A DNA stretch of 64,000 nt, from contig DASXUQ010000019.1 of NCBI GenBank assembly GCA_036504735.1, positions 62,001 through 126,000 on the forward strand, written 5' to 3'. The translations under genes and the position numbers were made by a program. This document shows positions 34,120 to 42,258 of this stretch, piece after piece. The DNA comes from a bacterium. GTDB taxonomy: Bacteria; Electryoneota; RPQS01. The notes under the pieces were generated by a model. That model ran no database searches. It saw only the letters and a program-made list of their open reading frames with translations, and had not been told where the DNA came from. Every line of letters begins with the position of its first letter. Position 1 is the stretch's first letter.

Positions 34120-36893
34120 TTGATTTGCTTGACAAGCACCATGACGGTGGCGGCGCTGGCGGTGATGGCAAAGGAATCCTTGATAATGGCAGCCCAGTCG
34201 GTCGGCGTGCCCTTGATTTCCGGCGGTTTGTCATAGATCGTGATCACCGCCCCATCCAAAGGCTTAGGATGACTCCAGAAGGTGCATTCGTAGGTGCGCC
34301 CCGATGGCTGCTGCACGAGCATCTTGCCCGCGGCCTCGGTTTTTCCGCCCGCCATTTGAACATAATCCGTAGCTTTCCATCCCGGCACATACTTGAAATA
34401 GCCCGGGTTCATCACGGCCCCTTTTACTTCCACCACGTTGGGACGTGTGGGAATATAGATGCTGTCTCCGGGCTGGAGAATGACGTTTTCGCGCTTCCGG
34501 CCATGAATAAGGAGATCCTCGAAATTGAGGAACAGCCGCTGGCCGTTGCGGATGAGTTGCCCGCCGCCGGCGTAGCCATTGGGTTTCAGGCCATTGGCCC
34601 GCTTTATGATGTCCCGCAAAGTTTCATTGCGATTGCGCAGGGTATACGAACCCGGCAACTGCACCTCACCGGCGACGCACACATTCCCCAAGGGCGCACA
34701 ATCCGGATTGCTGCGCACAAAAATGCGGTCTCCCGGTTCGAGCAGGAAGCGGTTGGCGCCGGTCTCTCCCCGTAGAATCGCCGATGACGCGCTCTCCAGG
34801 TCGTCCGGGTCGATCGCGGTATCCACCAGCGGAACCCGCAGGATATTGGCCAGCGAATCCCCCTTGAGTCCCATAGGTGGCGTCCGGGCAACTTCCGCTT
34901 CCAACAGCATGGCATCCTCGCGGAACCCGCCGCTTTCCCGCAGCAGGTCGCTCAAGGACATCCCCTTCTTCCATTCGTACAGACCCGGATTGTTGACGGC
35001 GCCGTATGCCCATACTTCGCGACGCAGCACTTCGGTCACCGCCGCGTCATAGATGACGATCTCATCCTTCGTCTGCAGCTTGACATTCACGGCGGCCTTG
35101 CGCTGCCAGACATCCCGCACGCTGAAGGGAACCAGCTTGCGAGTGCGGCCATCCGGCTCAAGGCGCACAATGTCGCCGCGCTGCATGAACGTCTGCGCCT
35201 GCCACAGACTGTCCTGCAATCCCGCATAGTTGAACAGCAGGGAATACAGATCAAGGCTGTCGGACATGGAGTACACGCCCGGCTTCTTGACATGGCCGCG
35301 CAGCGTCACCGTCGCGGAATCCACAAGGTCGTGCATCGAGAAGATGTGGACCTGATCCCGCTTCTGCAGCGTCAGATCGAAGGCCGGATCTCCGGACAGC
35401 GCGGCCTTGGGATTGACCTCCAGATGCTCGCTGGTCAAATTGTCGTAGGTGCGGGTAATTTCCGCCCGGTCCGTTACGGCCCACGGAGTCAGTCCGTCCG
35501 CCGCCGCAATGAGCTGCGAGAGGGTTTTGATGTGGCTGAGTTCGAAGCGTCCGGGCCGGTAGACGCCCCCGCCGGTAATCTCGACAAAATTTTCCACCTT
35601 GTCGAGAATCGGGAAAATCATCACGAGGTCGCCATCCGCGAGCAGTTGCGCGCTGACGTCGGCGGTGAGATCTATGTCCACCAATTTCTTATCGGACTCT
35701 CCCCGCACGCGCTGGGACATCGGCACAATCCGCTGAATCTGCGCGCGAAAGGTGTAGGCGGTCGGCTTCAGTTTCCCGGCAAAGGACACCAGATCCTGAA
35801 TCGTCTCACCTTCCTTCAGCTCGTAAACTCCCGGGCGGTTGACTTCACCGCTGATGCCGACCGTCTTGCCGCGCGGCGGCACAAACACGATATCGTTGTG
35901 CAGCAGGTGGCGGTCATCGGTCGAGAGTCCCTTGACCAGATAATCATAGAGGTCGATATTCGCCGTTACATGTCCGTCGCGCAGGATGCGTACGTCGCGC
36001 AGGCTGCCCGTAAGCTTGGGGCCGCCAATCGTGTACATGGCGTTGAAGGCCGTTGCATAGCTCGACAAGGTGTAGGAGCCGGGCCGCTCGATTTCGCCCA
36101 TGATGTAGATCTGACTGCCGCGCAGATTCGACATCGTCACATCAAGAAAAACCGTGGGCGGATTGCCCGCCAGACCGGCGTAAAATTTCGAGAGATAGTT
36201 GCGAAGCTGATCCTTGAGATCCTTCAGCTCGGTTCCGGCGACGAAGACCTGCCCCACGCTGGGGATCAGAATATCGCCTTCCTTGCTGACTTCGAGCTGG
36301 TACTGGTACTCGACTTCACCCCAGAGCGTGAGCATCAACGCATCGCCTGAACTCACCAGATAGCCGGGATCCACGGGGCCGACTTCCGCGGGAGTTGCAA
36401 GATCCTTGCCCGCGCGGAAAATGTCGTAACCGAAATAGTTCAGGCCCTCCCATTGGGCATCGGCAGGCTGTGGCACGGGCACGGCTGGGACCTTGGCGAC
36501 CGTATCAGCCGGAGTCGCGCCGGATTTTGTCGAAACGGATGGCACTGTCTCCAAACCTGTCCGCTGGGCGCGGTTTTCCGGATATCCGGTGGGAGTCACG
36601 GGAGTGCCGGTGGTTCGCACCGAGTCATGCCGTGCCAGCGCCTTCTGAATATCTTCTTCGGAAACCCCCATGGCGCGAGCGCGGCCAATGGCTGCCGCGG
36701 TATCGGACGGATCAATCCCGTAGGCGCGCAGCAAGTCGGGCGACAGATTGCCATTCTTGGCCATCTCGCGAATCTGTGCCACTCGCGGATCGCCGGTCTG
36801 CGCTCCGGCCTGAATGGTGAAAAGTGCCATGCTGAAAAACAAGAGCATCGTGAGCGGGGTCTTGCCTCGCCCCAGCGGCCATGCTGAAATCAT
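34116..36893 (-). CDS. Wza-like outer-membrane polysaccharide export protein with multiple SLBB domains
   Basis: A 925-aa exporter. A signal peptide (LLFFSMALFTIQAGA) is followed by a Pro/Thr-rich region (about residues 95-160). Then come the polysaccharide-export domain (YLVSSGDALMLTLWGEVEYQYQLEVSKEGDILIPSVG) and at least five SLBB beta-grasp repeats, each with a G-x-V-x-x-PG-Y/R-like core (GEIERPGSYTL, GEVNRPGVYEL, GGVYRPGRFEL, GHVKKPGVYSM, GAVNNPGLYEW, GEVQLPGSYTL, GAVMNPGYFKY). Such long SLBB proteins are the FCB counterpart of Wza. A hydrophobic C-terminal helix (AITASAATVMVLV) could span the outer membrane. The upstream ATG at 36986 is rejected: ATG 36893 has AAGGA about eight bases before it and a clean signal. 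Confidence 0.87.
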   Translation of the reverse strand: MISAWPLGRGKTPLTMLLFFSMALFTIQAGAQTGDPRVAQIREMAKNGNLSPDLLRAYGIDPSDTAAAIGRARAMGVSEEDIQKALARHDSVRTTGTPVTPTGYPENRAQRTGLETVPSVSTKSGATPADTVAKVPAVPVPQPADAQWEGLNYFGYDIFRAGKDLATPAEVGPVDPGYLVSSGDALMLTLWGEVEYQYQLEVSKEGDILIPSVGQVFVAGTELKDLKDQLRNYLSKFYAGLAGNPPTVFLDVTMSNLRGSQIYIMGEIERPGSYTLSSYATAFNAMYTIGGPKLTGSLRDVRILRDGHVTANIDLYDYLVKGLSTDDRHLLHNDIVFVPPRGKTVGISGEVNRPGVYELKEGETIQDLVSFAGKLKPTAYTFRAQIQRIVPMSQRVRGESDKKLVDIDLTADVSAQLLADGDLVMIFPILDKVENFVEITGGGVYRPGRFELSHIKTLSQLIAAADGLTPWAVTDRAEITRTYDNLTSEHLEVNPKAALSGDPAFDLTLQKRDQVHIFSMHDLVDSATVTLRGHVKKPGVYSMSDSLDLYSLLFNYAGLQDSLWQAQTFMQRGDIVRLEPDGRTRKLVPFSVRDVWQRKAAVNVKLQTKDEIVIYDAAVTEVLRREVWAYGAVNNPGLYEWKKGMSLSDLLRESGGFREDAMLLEAEVARTPPMGLKGDSLANILRVPLVDTAIDPDDLESASSAILRGETGANRFLLEPGDRIFVRSNPDCAPLGNVCVAGEVQLPGSYTLRNRNETLRDIIKRANGLKPNGYAGGGQLIRNGQRLFLNFEDLLIHGRKRENVILQPGDSIYIPTRPNVVEVKGAVMNPGYFKYVPGWKATDYVQMAGGKTEAAGKMLVQQPSGRTYECTFWSHPKPLDGAVITIYDKPPEIKGTPTDWAAIIKDSFAITASAATVMVLVKQIK

Positions 36894-37026
36894 GTGAGAG
36901 TTCCTTCGGTCCTGATACATCGGAGTGCGGTTGCGACGTGTGACATCGCATTCGTCACAGCAACTTTTTGCAAACCCCGTGCCCATCCGGCCTCACTGCG
37001 GCACAGCAGCGGCAACGGACGAACGC

Positions 37027-37205
37027 GGGGTCTTTAGCACTAAGGTTCGTATTGATTTAGCAGGTCACTTGCCACAGCAAGTTATGAGACTTTGTGATCT
37101 ATTACGCAGGAAGGGGATAGGTCAGGCAGGTCAGTTTTCGCAGGTAGGCAAAAGTGGCTATGAGGAGCTACCGCAGGCTCTGTTATACTCGATGCTATAA
37201 CAGAG
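37027..37205. promoter_or_regulatory. Dyad-rich region upstream of the export gene
   Basis: Two clear inverted repeats and one imperfect one lie in this 331-base gap: CTTTAG/CTAAGG (about 37032-37045), ACTTGC/GCAAGT (37067-37072, 37077-37082), and a perfect 10-bp arm pair CTCTGTTATA (37178-37187) with TATAACAGAG (37196-37205). The last begins 20 bases past the Wzi stop but has no T run on the minus strand, so it could be an operator, or a hairpin marking the end of the Wzi transcript. Confidence 0.4.
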
Positions 37206-37224
37206 TGTAGAACAGGCGGGGATC

Positions 37225-38901
37225 TTACCAGGGGTTCCAGCGCAACTCTGCCATGCCAAGGCTGCGGGTCTCGCTGCGTTTTCCACCTGCCATGAAACGG
37301 GTGTCGGACGACGTAACGCTGGCCGAAGCGGCGACGTACAGATCGTGGATCATTTCTACGCGGCCTTGCAGCCCCACGGTACGGAAGGTCTCTTTATCGC
37401 CATCGAGGAAATGCACGTGCTGTGCGTCTCCCGGCCCCCAGGGTCGGCGGGGATCGCCACCTACGTTGGTGCCGGAGGCCGGATTGGCTCCGTGACGCCG
37501 CCATTGTGTCCAGACTTCCAATTGCACAGGCCGCGATACGGTCCACGCCAGTGATGCGGTCAGCACGTCGGAGTTGGGACCGGTGGATGCGCCCAGCACG
37601 GATCCGTAATGCTGGTAGGAGTTGATGGCAAATTTGTGGGAGTAGACATAGGGCTCGATGCGGGTATACTCGCACACCAGCCGCGTGTTGGATAGACCTG
37701 CCGGATCATACCACTCTGCCCCGCCCTGAAAGCCGAGTTTATTGCCGAAGAAGCCCTCGCCGAGGTGTGTCGTACTGACATCATCGATCAGCAAATCCCC
37801 GTGCAGCAGGACGTCACGCAGGGGACGCCACTTCAGATCAAAACCCATCAACGCGTTGTCGCGGTCATCGGCGTAATGCTCCGCCGAACGCAGGAACATC
37901 ATCGGATTCACGTAGTCCAGATCGAAGCTGCGTTCGCCATAGACCACGGCTTCGTAAATGCCCACCTGCAGCCATCGGGAAACGTTGACCTGCAGCCGGT
38001 GGGCCGCCAGAAACTTTTCCGCATAGTCGCGGCGTACAATTCCCTCTGCGGTGGTATCGGTGCCCACCACCACCGGCGGCCGTTGCTGCAGTTTTGCCTG
38101 CAAAGCGGTCAGCTCCACCGGACCGAGTGTGAACCTGCCGCGGAACTGGGTGTATGACGTCGGCTGGTCGGAGAGGATCAACGACTCAAAACGGCCGGAT
38201 CCCCAGTGATTGCGGGCCTTGCCGAAGAACAGCGCGGCGTGTGGCACTTCGTAACTTATGCCCGCGTCGGCTTCATCGTAGTCAAAACCGCTGGGGCGCA
38301 CATCATAGCGATAAGGAAAATCCGTCCGGTCGGCGAGTTTTGCGTCACCCCGCACATGAGCGTCCGTGGCGCGCACGGAAAAACCGAAATGGCGCAGCAC
38401 ACCGTGCACTTCAAAGCCGCTGGCCCATACCGACATCGCTCCGTTCGAATCCGCGCTGAGACGGTGGAACTCCTGCCGCGCTTCGAATACTGGATTGCCC
38501 GCGACCCGCCATGCCGGCCCGCGCAGCTCCGCCAGATCATGGCCGTTGCGGTAGAACGCCAGAGGCCCGGAGCCGTTCCCATCGGCATCGTCTCCGGTAC
38601 TGTCCGCCAGTTGAGACAAATACTCCCCGGCCTCCCGCTTTTCAAGTCCGTTCAAAGCCTCCCAGTGCCCGCGCAGCAGCGTCAGGCGGCGCACCACATC
38701 CTCACGCGTGTAAGGCATGGTTTGCGGCAGCGGGCTCTCAAACAGGCCGCGTGCTTCCATGCGCAGCAGGAAATCGTAGACCGGATGCTTGGGCGGCACA
38801 TCCACGGCGGTTGCCGTCTGCCAGAGCACCGGACACAAAAAGAGCGCGAGCACGATTGCGCGCGTCCACGCTCTTGAGTCATTCGGGTTCAACATGTTCA
38901 C
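37225..38901 (-). CDS. Wzi-like outer-membrane capsule assembly protein
   Basis: A 558-aa outer-membrane barrel. It has a signal peptide (IVLALFLCPVLWQTATA), then PKHPVYDFLLRMEARGLF and the FGKARNHWGSGRFESLILSDQP motif that is typical of the Wzi capsule-assembly family, and a terminal strand SLGMAELRWNPW. Wzi proteins anchor or organise the exported polysaccharide at the cell surface. The start may be GTG 38901 or ATG 38895; neither has a strong RBS. The gene is 9 bases from the PglF-like gene upstream, so both belong to one transcript. Confidence 0.82.
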   Translation of the reverse strand: MNMLNPNDSRAWTRAIVLALFLCPVLWQTATAVDVPPKHPVYDFLLRMEARGLFESPLPQTMPYTREDVVRRLTLLRGHWEALNGLEKREAGEYLSQLADSTGDDADGNGSGPLAFYRNGHDLAELRGPAWRVAGNPVFEARQEFHRLSADSNGAMSVWASGFEVHGVLRHFGFSVRATDAHVRGDAKLADRTDFPYRYDVRPSGFDYDEADAGISYEVPHAALFFGKARNHWGSGRFESLILSDQPTSYTQFRGRFTLGPVELTALQAKLQQRPPVVVGTDTTAEGIVRRDYAEKFLAAHRLQVNVSRWLQVGIYEAVVYGERSFDLDYVNPMMFLRSAEHYADDRDNALMGFDLKWRPLRDVLLHGDLLIDDVSTTHLGEGFFGNKLGFQGGAEWYDPAGLSNTRLVCEYTRIEPYVYSHKFAINSYQHYGSVLGASTGPNSDVLTASLAWTVSRPVQLEVWTQWRRHGANPASGTNVGGDPRRPWGPGDAQHVHFLDGDKETFRTVGLQGRVEMIHDLYVAASASVTSSDTRFMAGGKRSETRSLGMAELRWNPW

Positions 38902-38910
38902 AGTGATGGC

Positions 38911-40860
38911 CTATACTTGCAGCGGTGCCGCGGCAACGGGTGTCTCCGAGACCACTCGAAGAGAAGTCTCCAAAACCCGTGCGGGACTGTTTTCCGGAAA
39001 CTGCGGCTGGTATTCCGGCGCAAACTGTTTGATGGAGAGCATGAGCTGGGTCTGATCCAGATCGCAGGCTCGCTCCACAAAACCGTTCACCCGCGACAGA
39101 AAGGCCGCGTCCCCTACGTTCTTCGGCTGAATCACAAACAGGTTCGGAATCTGCGTTGCCGATTCATCCCCTTCGAAGTACAGGCTTTCATGCAGCTTTT
39201 CGCCGGGTCGCAGCCCCGTGTAGACAATCTTGATATCCTTCTCCTTGTCGGCACAGGCAAGGTTGATCATCGATTGTGCCAACTCGGCGATGCGGATGGG
39301 CTTGCCCATGTCCAGCACGTACAAATTGCCGCGCTGGCCGATGGCCGACACTTGCAGCACCAACTCCACGGCTTCGGGAATCAGCATGAAATAGCGCGTA
39401 ATGTCCGGATGAGTGACTGTTACGGGACCCCCGTGGGCGATCTGCTCGGCGAATTTGGGAATGACACTCCCCGAACTGCCCAGCACGTTGCCGAAGCGCA
39501 CAGCCGTGAAACTCGTGGAGCTGATGCGATTGTGTGCCAGCACCATCAGTTCACAGATGCGTTTGGTCGCGCCCATGACGTTGGTCGGACGCACGGCCTT
39601 GTCCGAAGAAATCAGGATAAAGCGCTGCACGCCGAACTGCCCGGCCAGCTCGGCCAGGGTCTGGGTGCACCGCAGATTATTCACCACCGCCGCCCAGGGA
39701 TGCGCTTCCATCAGGGGCACGTGTTTGTAGGCCGCCGCGTGAAAGACAAAATCGGGCCGGTACTGCGAGAAGATCCGGCGCATCATCGCCTTGTTGCCGC
39801 CGTCCGCCACAAGACACGTGAGTTGCAGATTCGGGAAATCCTTGCGCAGTTCGTCGTCAATCAAGTAGGTGTTGAACTCGCAACTGTCCACCACCACCAG
39901 TTGCTTTGGCTTGTGTCGCGCAATCTGTTTGCACAGTTCGCGTCCGATGCTGCCGCCGCCGCCGACCACCATCACCGGATGGTCCTGCAGCATATCACGC
40001 ACGATGGTTTCATCGAGCTGCACGCGCTCGCGGCGCAGCAGGTCGCTGATCTCTACCTTGCGGATCTGATCTATGGACACAAGGCCATTGGCCACTCGGG
40101 TGACTCCCGGCAGCGTGCGGATCTGAACTCGATGCCCCGCCTGACTGCGAACTTTGTCGAGAAGGGTTCGAAAGCTCACGCCCGACAGCGAAGGAATCGC
40201 GACAAAGATCGAGTTGATCTGGTGCTCTTCAACCAGCCGCCCGATATCGTCGCCTGTCCCCAGCACTCGCCGTCCGTGAATGGTCAGCCCCTGCTTGGCC
40301 ATGCGGTCGTCCACAAAGCCCACCACCTCGATATGAATGTCCGCCGCCTGATTAATGCTGCGCAGCATAAGTTCGCCGGCGTTTCCGGCGCCATAGATCA
40401 AAATCTTCTGATCCGGTTCCTCGGAACGCTGACGCAAAGCCCTCAGCACGTGAATGCGCCGCGCCAATAGCCGCGCTCCGGCGCACAGAAAGTTGGCCAG
40501 AAACCAGTCCAGCACAATCACCGAACGCGGCAGGTGGGGCAGATCGAGAAGCTGCTGCGCTAAGGACGTCACAATCAAACTGACGGTCGTCACCGAGGCC
40601 AGCTTGAAGATGGTATGCAGGCTGGTATAGCGCCACATCGCCGAATACAATCCGAGGAGCGTCAGACCGATGACTTGCAGTCCAACCGCCATCAGGATGA
40701 TTTCGTATTCCCGGGTAACATAGAAGAGAACGGTACTCGTGGAAAAGCGGAGCGCAAAGCTGGCGACAATGGCAGCGGTGCAGGCCGTCACATCCACAAG
40801 AACCTTGCCCAATCGCGTCAAAGACGTGTCCATAAAGTCGTGCGGGAGAGAGGAGTTCAT
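38911..40860 (-). CDS. pglF: PglF/CapD-like UDP-GlcNAc 4,6-dehydratase
   Basis: A 649-aa membrane-bound nucleotide-sugar dehydratase. Four N-terminal transmembrane helices (about residues 10-135) are followed by a CoA-binding-like Rossmann domain (ILIYGAGNAGELMLRSI) and the catalytic SDR domain (VMVVGGGGSIGRELCKQI; FHAAAYKHVPLMEAHP; SSDKAVRPTNVMGATKR). The SSDK/MGATK pattern corresponds to the Thr/Ser-Asp-Lys active site of PglF, which lacks the usual SDR tyrosine. It would supply the 4-keto sugar for the PglE-like enzyme, completing a PglF-E-D-C route. The start is uncertain (40983, 40908 or 40860), and no RBS decides it. Confidence 0.85.
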   Translation of the reverse strand: MNSSLPHDFMDTSLTRLGKVLVDVTACTAAIVASFALRFSTSTVLFYVTREYEIILMAVGLQVIGLTLLGLYSAMWRYTSLHTIFKLASVTTVSLIVTSLAQQLLDLPHLPRSVIVLDWFLANFLCAGARLLARRIHVLRALRQRSEEPDQKILIYGAGNAGELMLRSINQAADIHIEVVGFVDDRMAKQGLTIHGRRVLGTGDDIGRLVEEHQINSIFVAIPSLSGVSFRTLLDKVRSQAGHRVQIRTLPGVTRVANGLVSIDQIRKVEISDLLRRERVQLDETIVRDMLQDHPVMVVGGGGSIGRELCKQIARHKPKQLVVVDSCEFNTYLIDDELRKDFPNLQLTCLVADGGNKAMMRRIFSQYRPDFVFHAAAYKHVPLMEAHPWAAVVNNLRCTQTLAELAGQFGVQRFILISSDKAVRPTNVMGATKRICELMVLAHNRISSTSFTAVRFGNVLGSSGSVIPKFAEQIAHGGPVTVTHPDITRYFMLIPEAVELVLQVSAIGQRGNLYVLDMGKPIRIAELAQSMINLACADKEKDIKIVYTGLRPGEKLHESLYFEGDESATQIPNLFVIQPKNVGDAAFLSRVNGFVERACDLDQTQLMLSIKQFAPEYQPQFPENSPARVLETSLRVVSETPVAAAPLQV

Positions 40861-41453
40861 CGCGAATTCTTGGCTAACTTTGGAAATAGGAGGACGGGTT
40901 CGATCCATCAGTTGCTCGTGTAAAACACCTTCGGATATGTATCGGCAATCCAAGTGTCGCAGGTCAATGCAACGTATTCGCAAAATGCGTTCCGTTCAAC
41001 TTCGCCTGTTTCTATTGCATATTGCCTGCAATTCGACGGAATATCTTTCCGCCTTCGCGGGCAGGGAGCGCAATCTGCCGGACGAAATGCCACATGAGAT
41101 GCCGCAGAATTCGCGGCGGCGGTTTCGGACATGTGTTCGAACGGCCACCTCCCCGCAAAGCATTGCATGACGTCGCACATCGGCGTGGAGGCATCGCGTT
41201 TTAATCCTGCAACTTCGCCGGATCGTGTGTCCCGCATGTCCGGCAGCGCGTGTCCCGAAGGGACAGCTTCACGCCTGACGATTTCCGGCAGGTTGGGATC
41301 CGAGTTGTATTTATCTCCGTAAACGGAATGTGCTCTGCTATGGTGTCTGTCACGTCGAGTTGGACAGTGATTCTGATTTGCAGAAGCCGCACTACAGTTA
41401 GTATATTGAGGCTGTGTTTCAAAGCGGCCCGAAGTAATGACACGGAGGAATTC
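40861..41453. other. Divergent intergenic region between the polysaccharide locus and a small membrane gene
   Basis: 593 bases without a supportable gene. It must hold the promoter of the minus-strand locus. On the plus strand a weak candidate (TTGCAG 41378-41383, 18 bases, TATATT 41402-41407) precedes the RBS GGAGGAA at 41444. Confidence 0.35.
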
Positions 41454-41966
41454 ATGATCGGTCAGATGCTATTAATTGTCGGCCTGCTGGGTGCGTGGTC
41501 AAGTGACGGTGTGCGCGACGGTTTTCATGTTGCACAAGCAGGACAACGTACCTTCTGGCCCAAGACCCACGGACACATCGTCAATTACGCCAATTATCAT
41601 GATTTCGTGACCTATGAAACCGTCGGCGTCGCGATGGCCGGAGCCGGTGCATATCTTTGGGGAAAGGAAAACCCGGAATGGTGGCGCGTGGCGGGGGTGA
41701 CCGTCGGCACCAGCCTCGTCGGGTGGATGGGCCGCGAGTGGCTGATCAAGTATGTGCCTACGGGGAGACCCTTTCTCAAGAGCGTCCCCTGGCACTCATC
41801 AATTTTTGGAAATGTCCATGACAGGTCTACTGCGTTTCAAATCGGAGGGGGGGTGCTGGGAGCGGGATTAACCACCGCGGCCCTCGTCTGGCCAAAGCAC
41901 AAAGGCAAATGGGACGTCAAAGTCATACCCACAACCAATGGAGTAGATCTCGCCCTGAACTTCTAA
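41454..41966 (+). CDS. Hypothetical membrane-associated protein, 170 aa
   Basis: I do not recognise this family with certainty. It has an N-terminal hydrophobic segment (MLLIVGLLGAWSSDGV), a middle segment VGVAMAGAGAYLWG, another VAGVTVGTSLVGWMGREWLI and a last VLGAGLTTAALVW, so it is a small integral or inner-membrane-attached protein. HGHIVNYANYHDFVTYE lies between the first two. ATG 41454 has a strong GGAGGAA RBS at 41444-41450. It stands alone, with its own terminator. Confidence 0.55.
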   Translation: MIGQMLLIVGLLGAWSSDGVRDGFHVAQAGQRTFWPKTHGHIVNYANYHDFVTYETVGVAMAGAGAYLWGKENPEWWRVAGVTVGTSLVGWMGREWLIKYVPTGRPFLKSVPWHSSIFGNVHDRSTAFQIGGGVLGAGLTTAALVWPKHKGKWDVKVIPTTNGVDLALNF

Positions 41967-42029
41967 AGATTTGTTCCGCGACAATCCGCGCCTGCCTCAC
42001 AAATCATCGAAGCTTGAACCCAATCAACA

Positions 42030-42060
42030 GAGCCACCCGCAAGGTGGCTCCTCTTTTGTT
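42030..42060 (+). terminator. Intrinsic terminator after the 170-aa gene
   Basis: GAGCCACC (42030-42037) pairs with GGTGGCTC (42043-42050), with a 5-base loop, and CTCTTTTGTT follows. Confidence 0.8.
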
Positions 42061-42258
42061 GTCCCCGCCCCTGCGCCATGCTATGCTCAGTGAATCTCTA
42101 TTTATCAACAATGCCCATCTTCTGTTGGTGATGATCGGCGATGAACCGCTATAAGTTTTCCACAATTGTGATCCTTTCCGGCGCTGCCGAGTTAAATCAA
42201 GTGAAGAGAAACGCGTTGTTCACGCTGCATCGCGGCGAAACTTGCCGGAACCCTGCCA

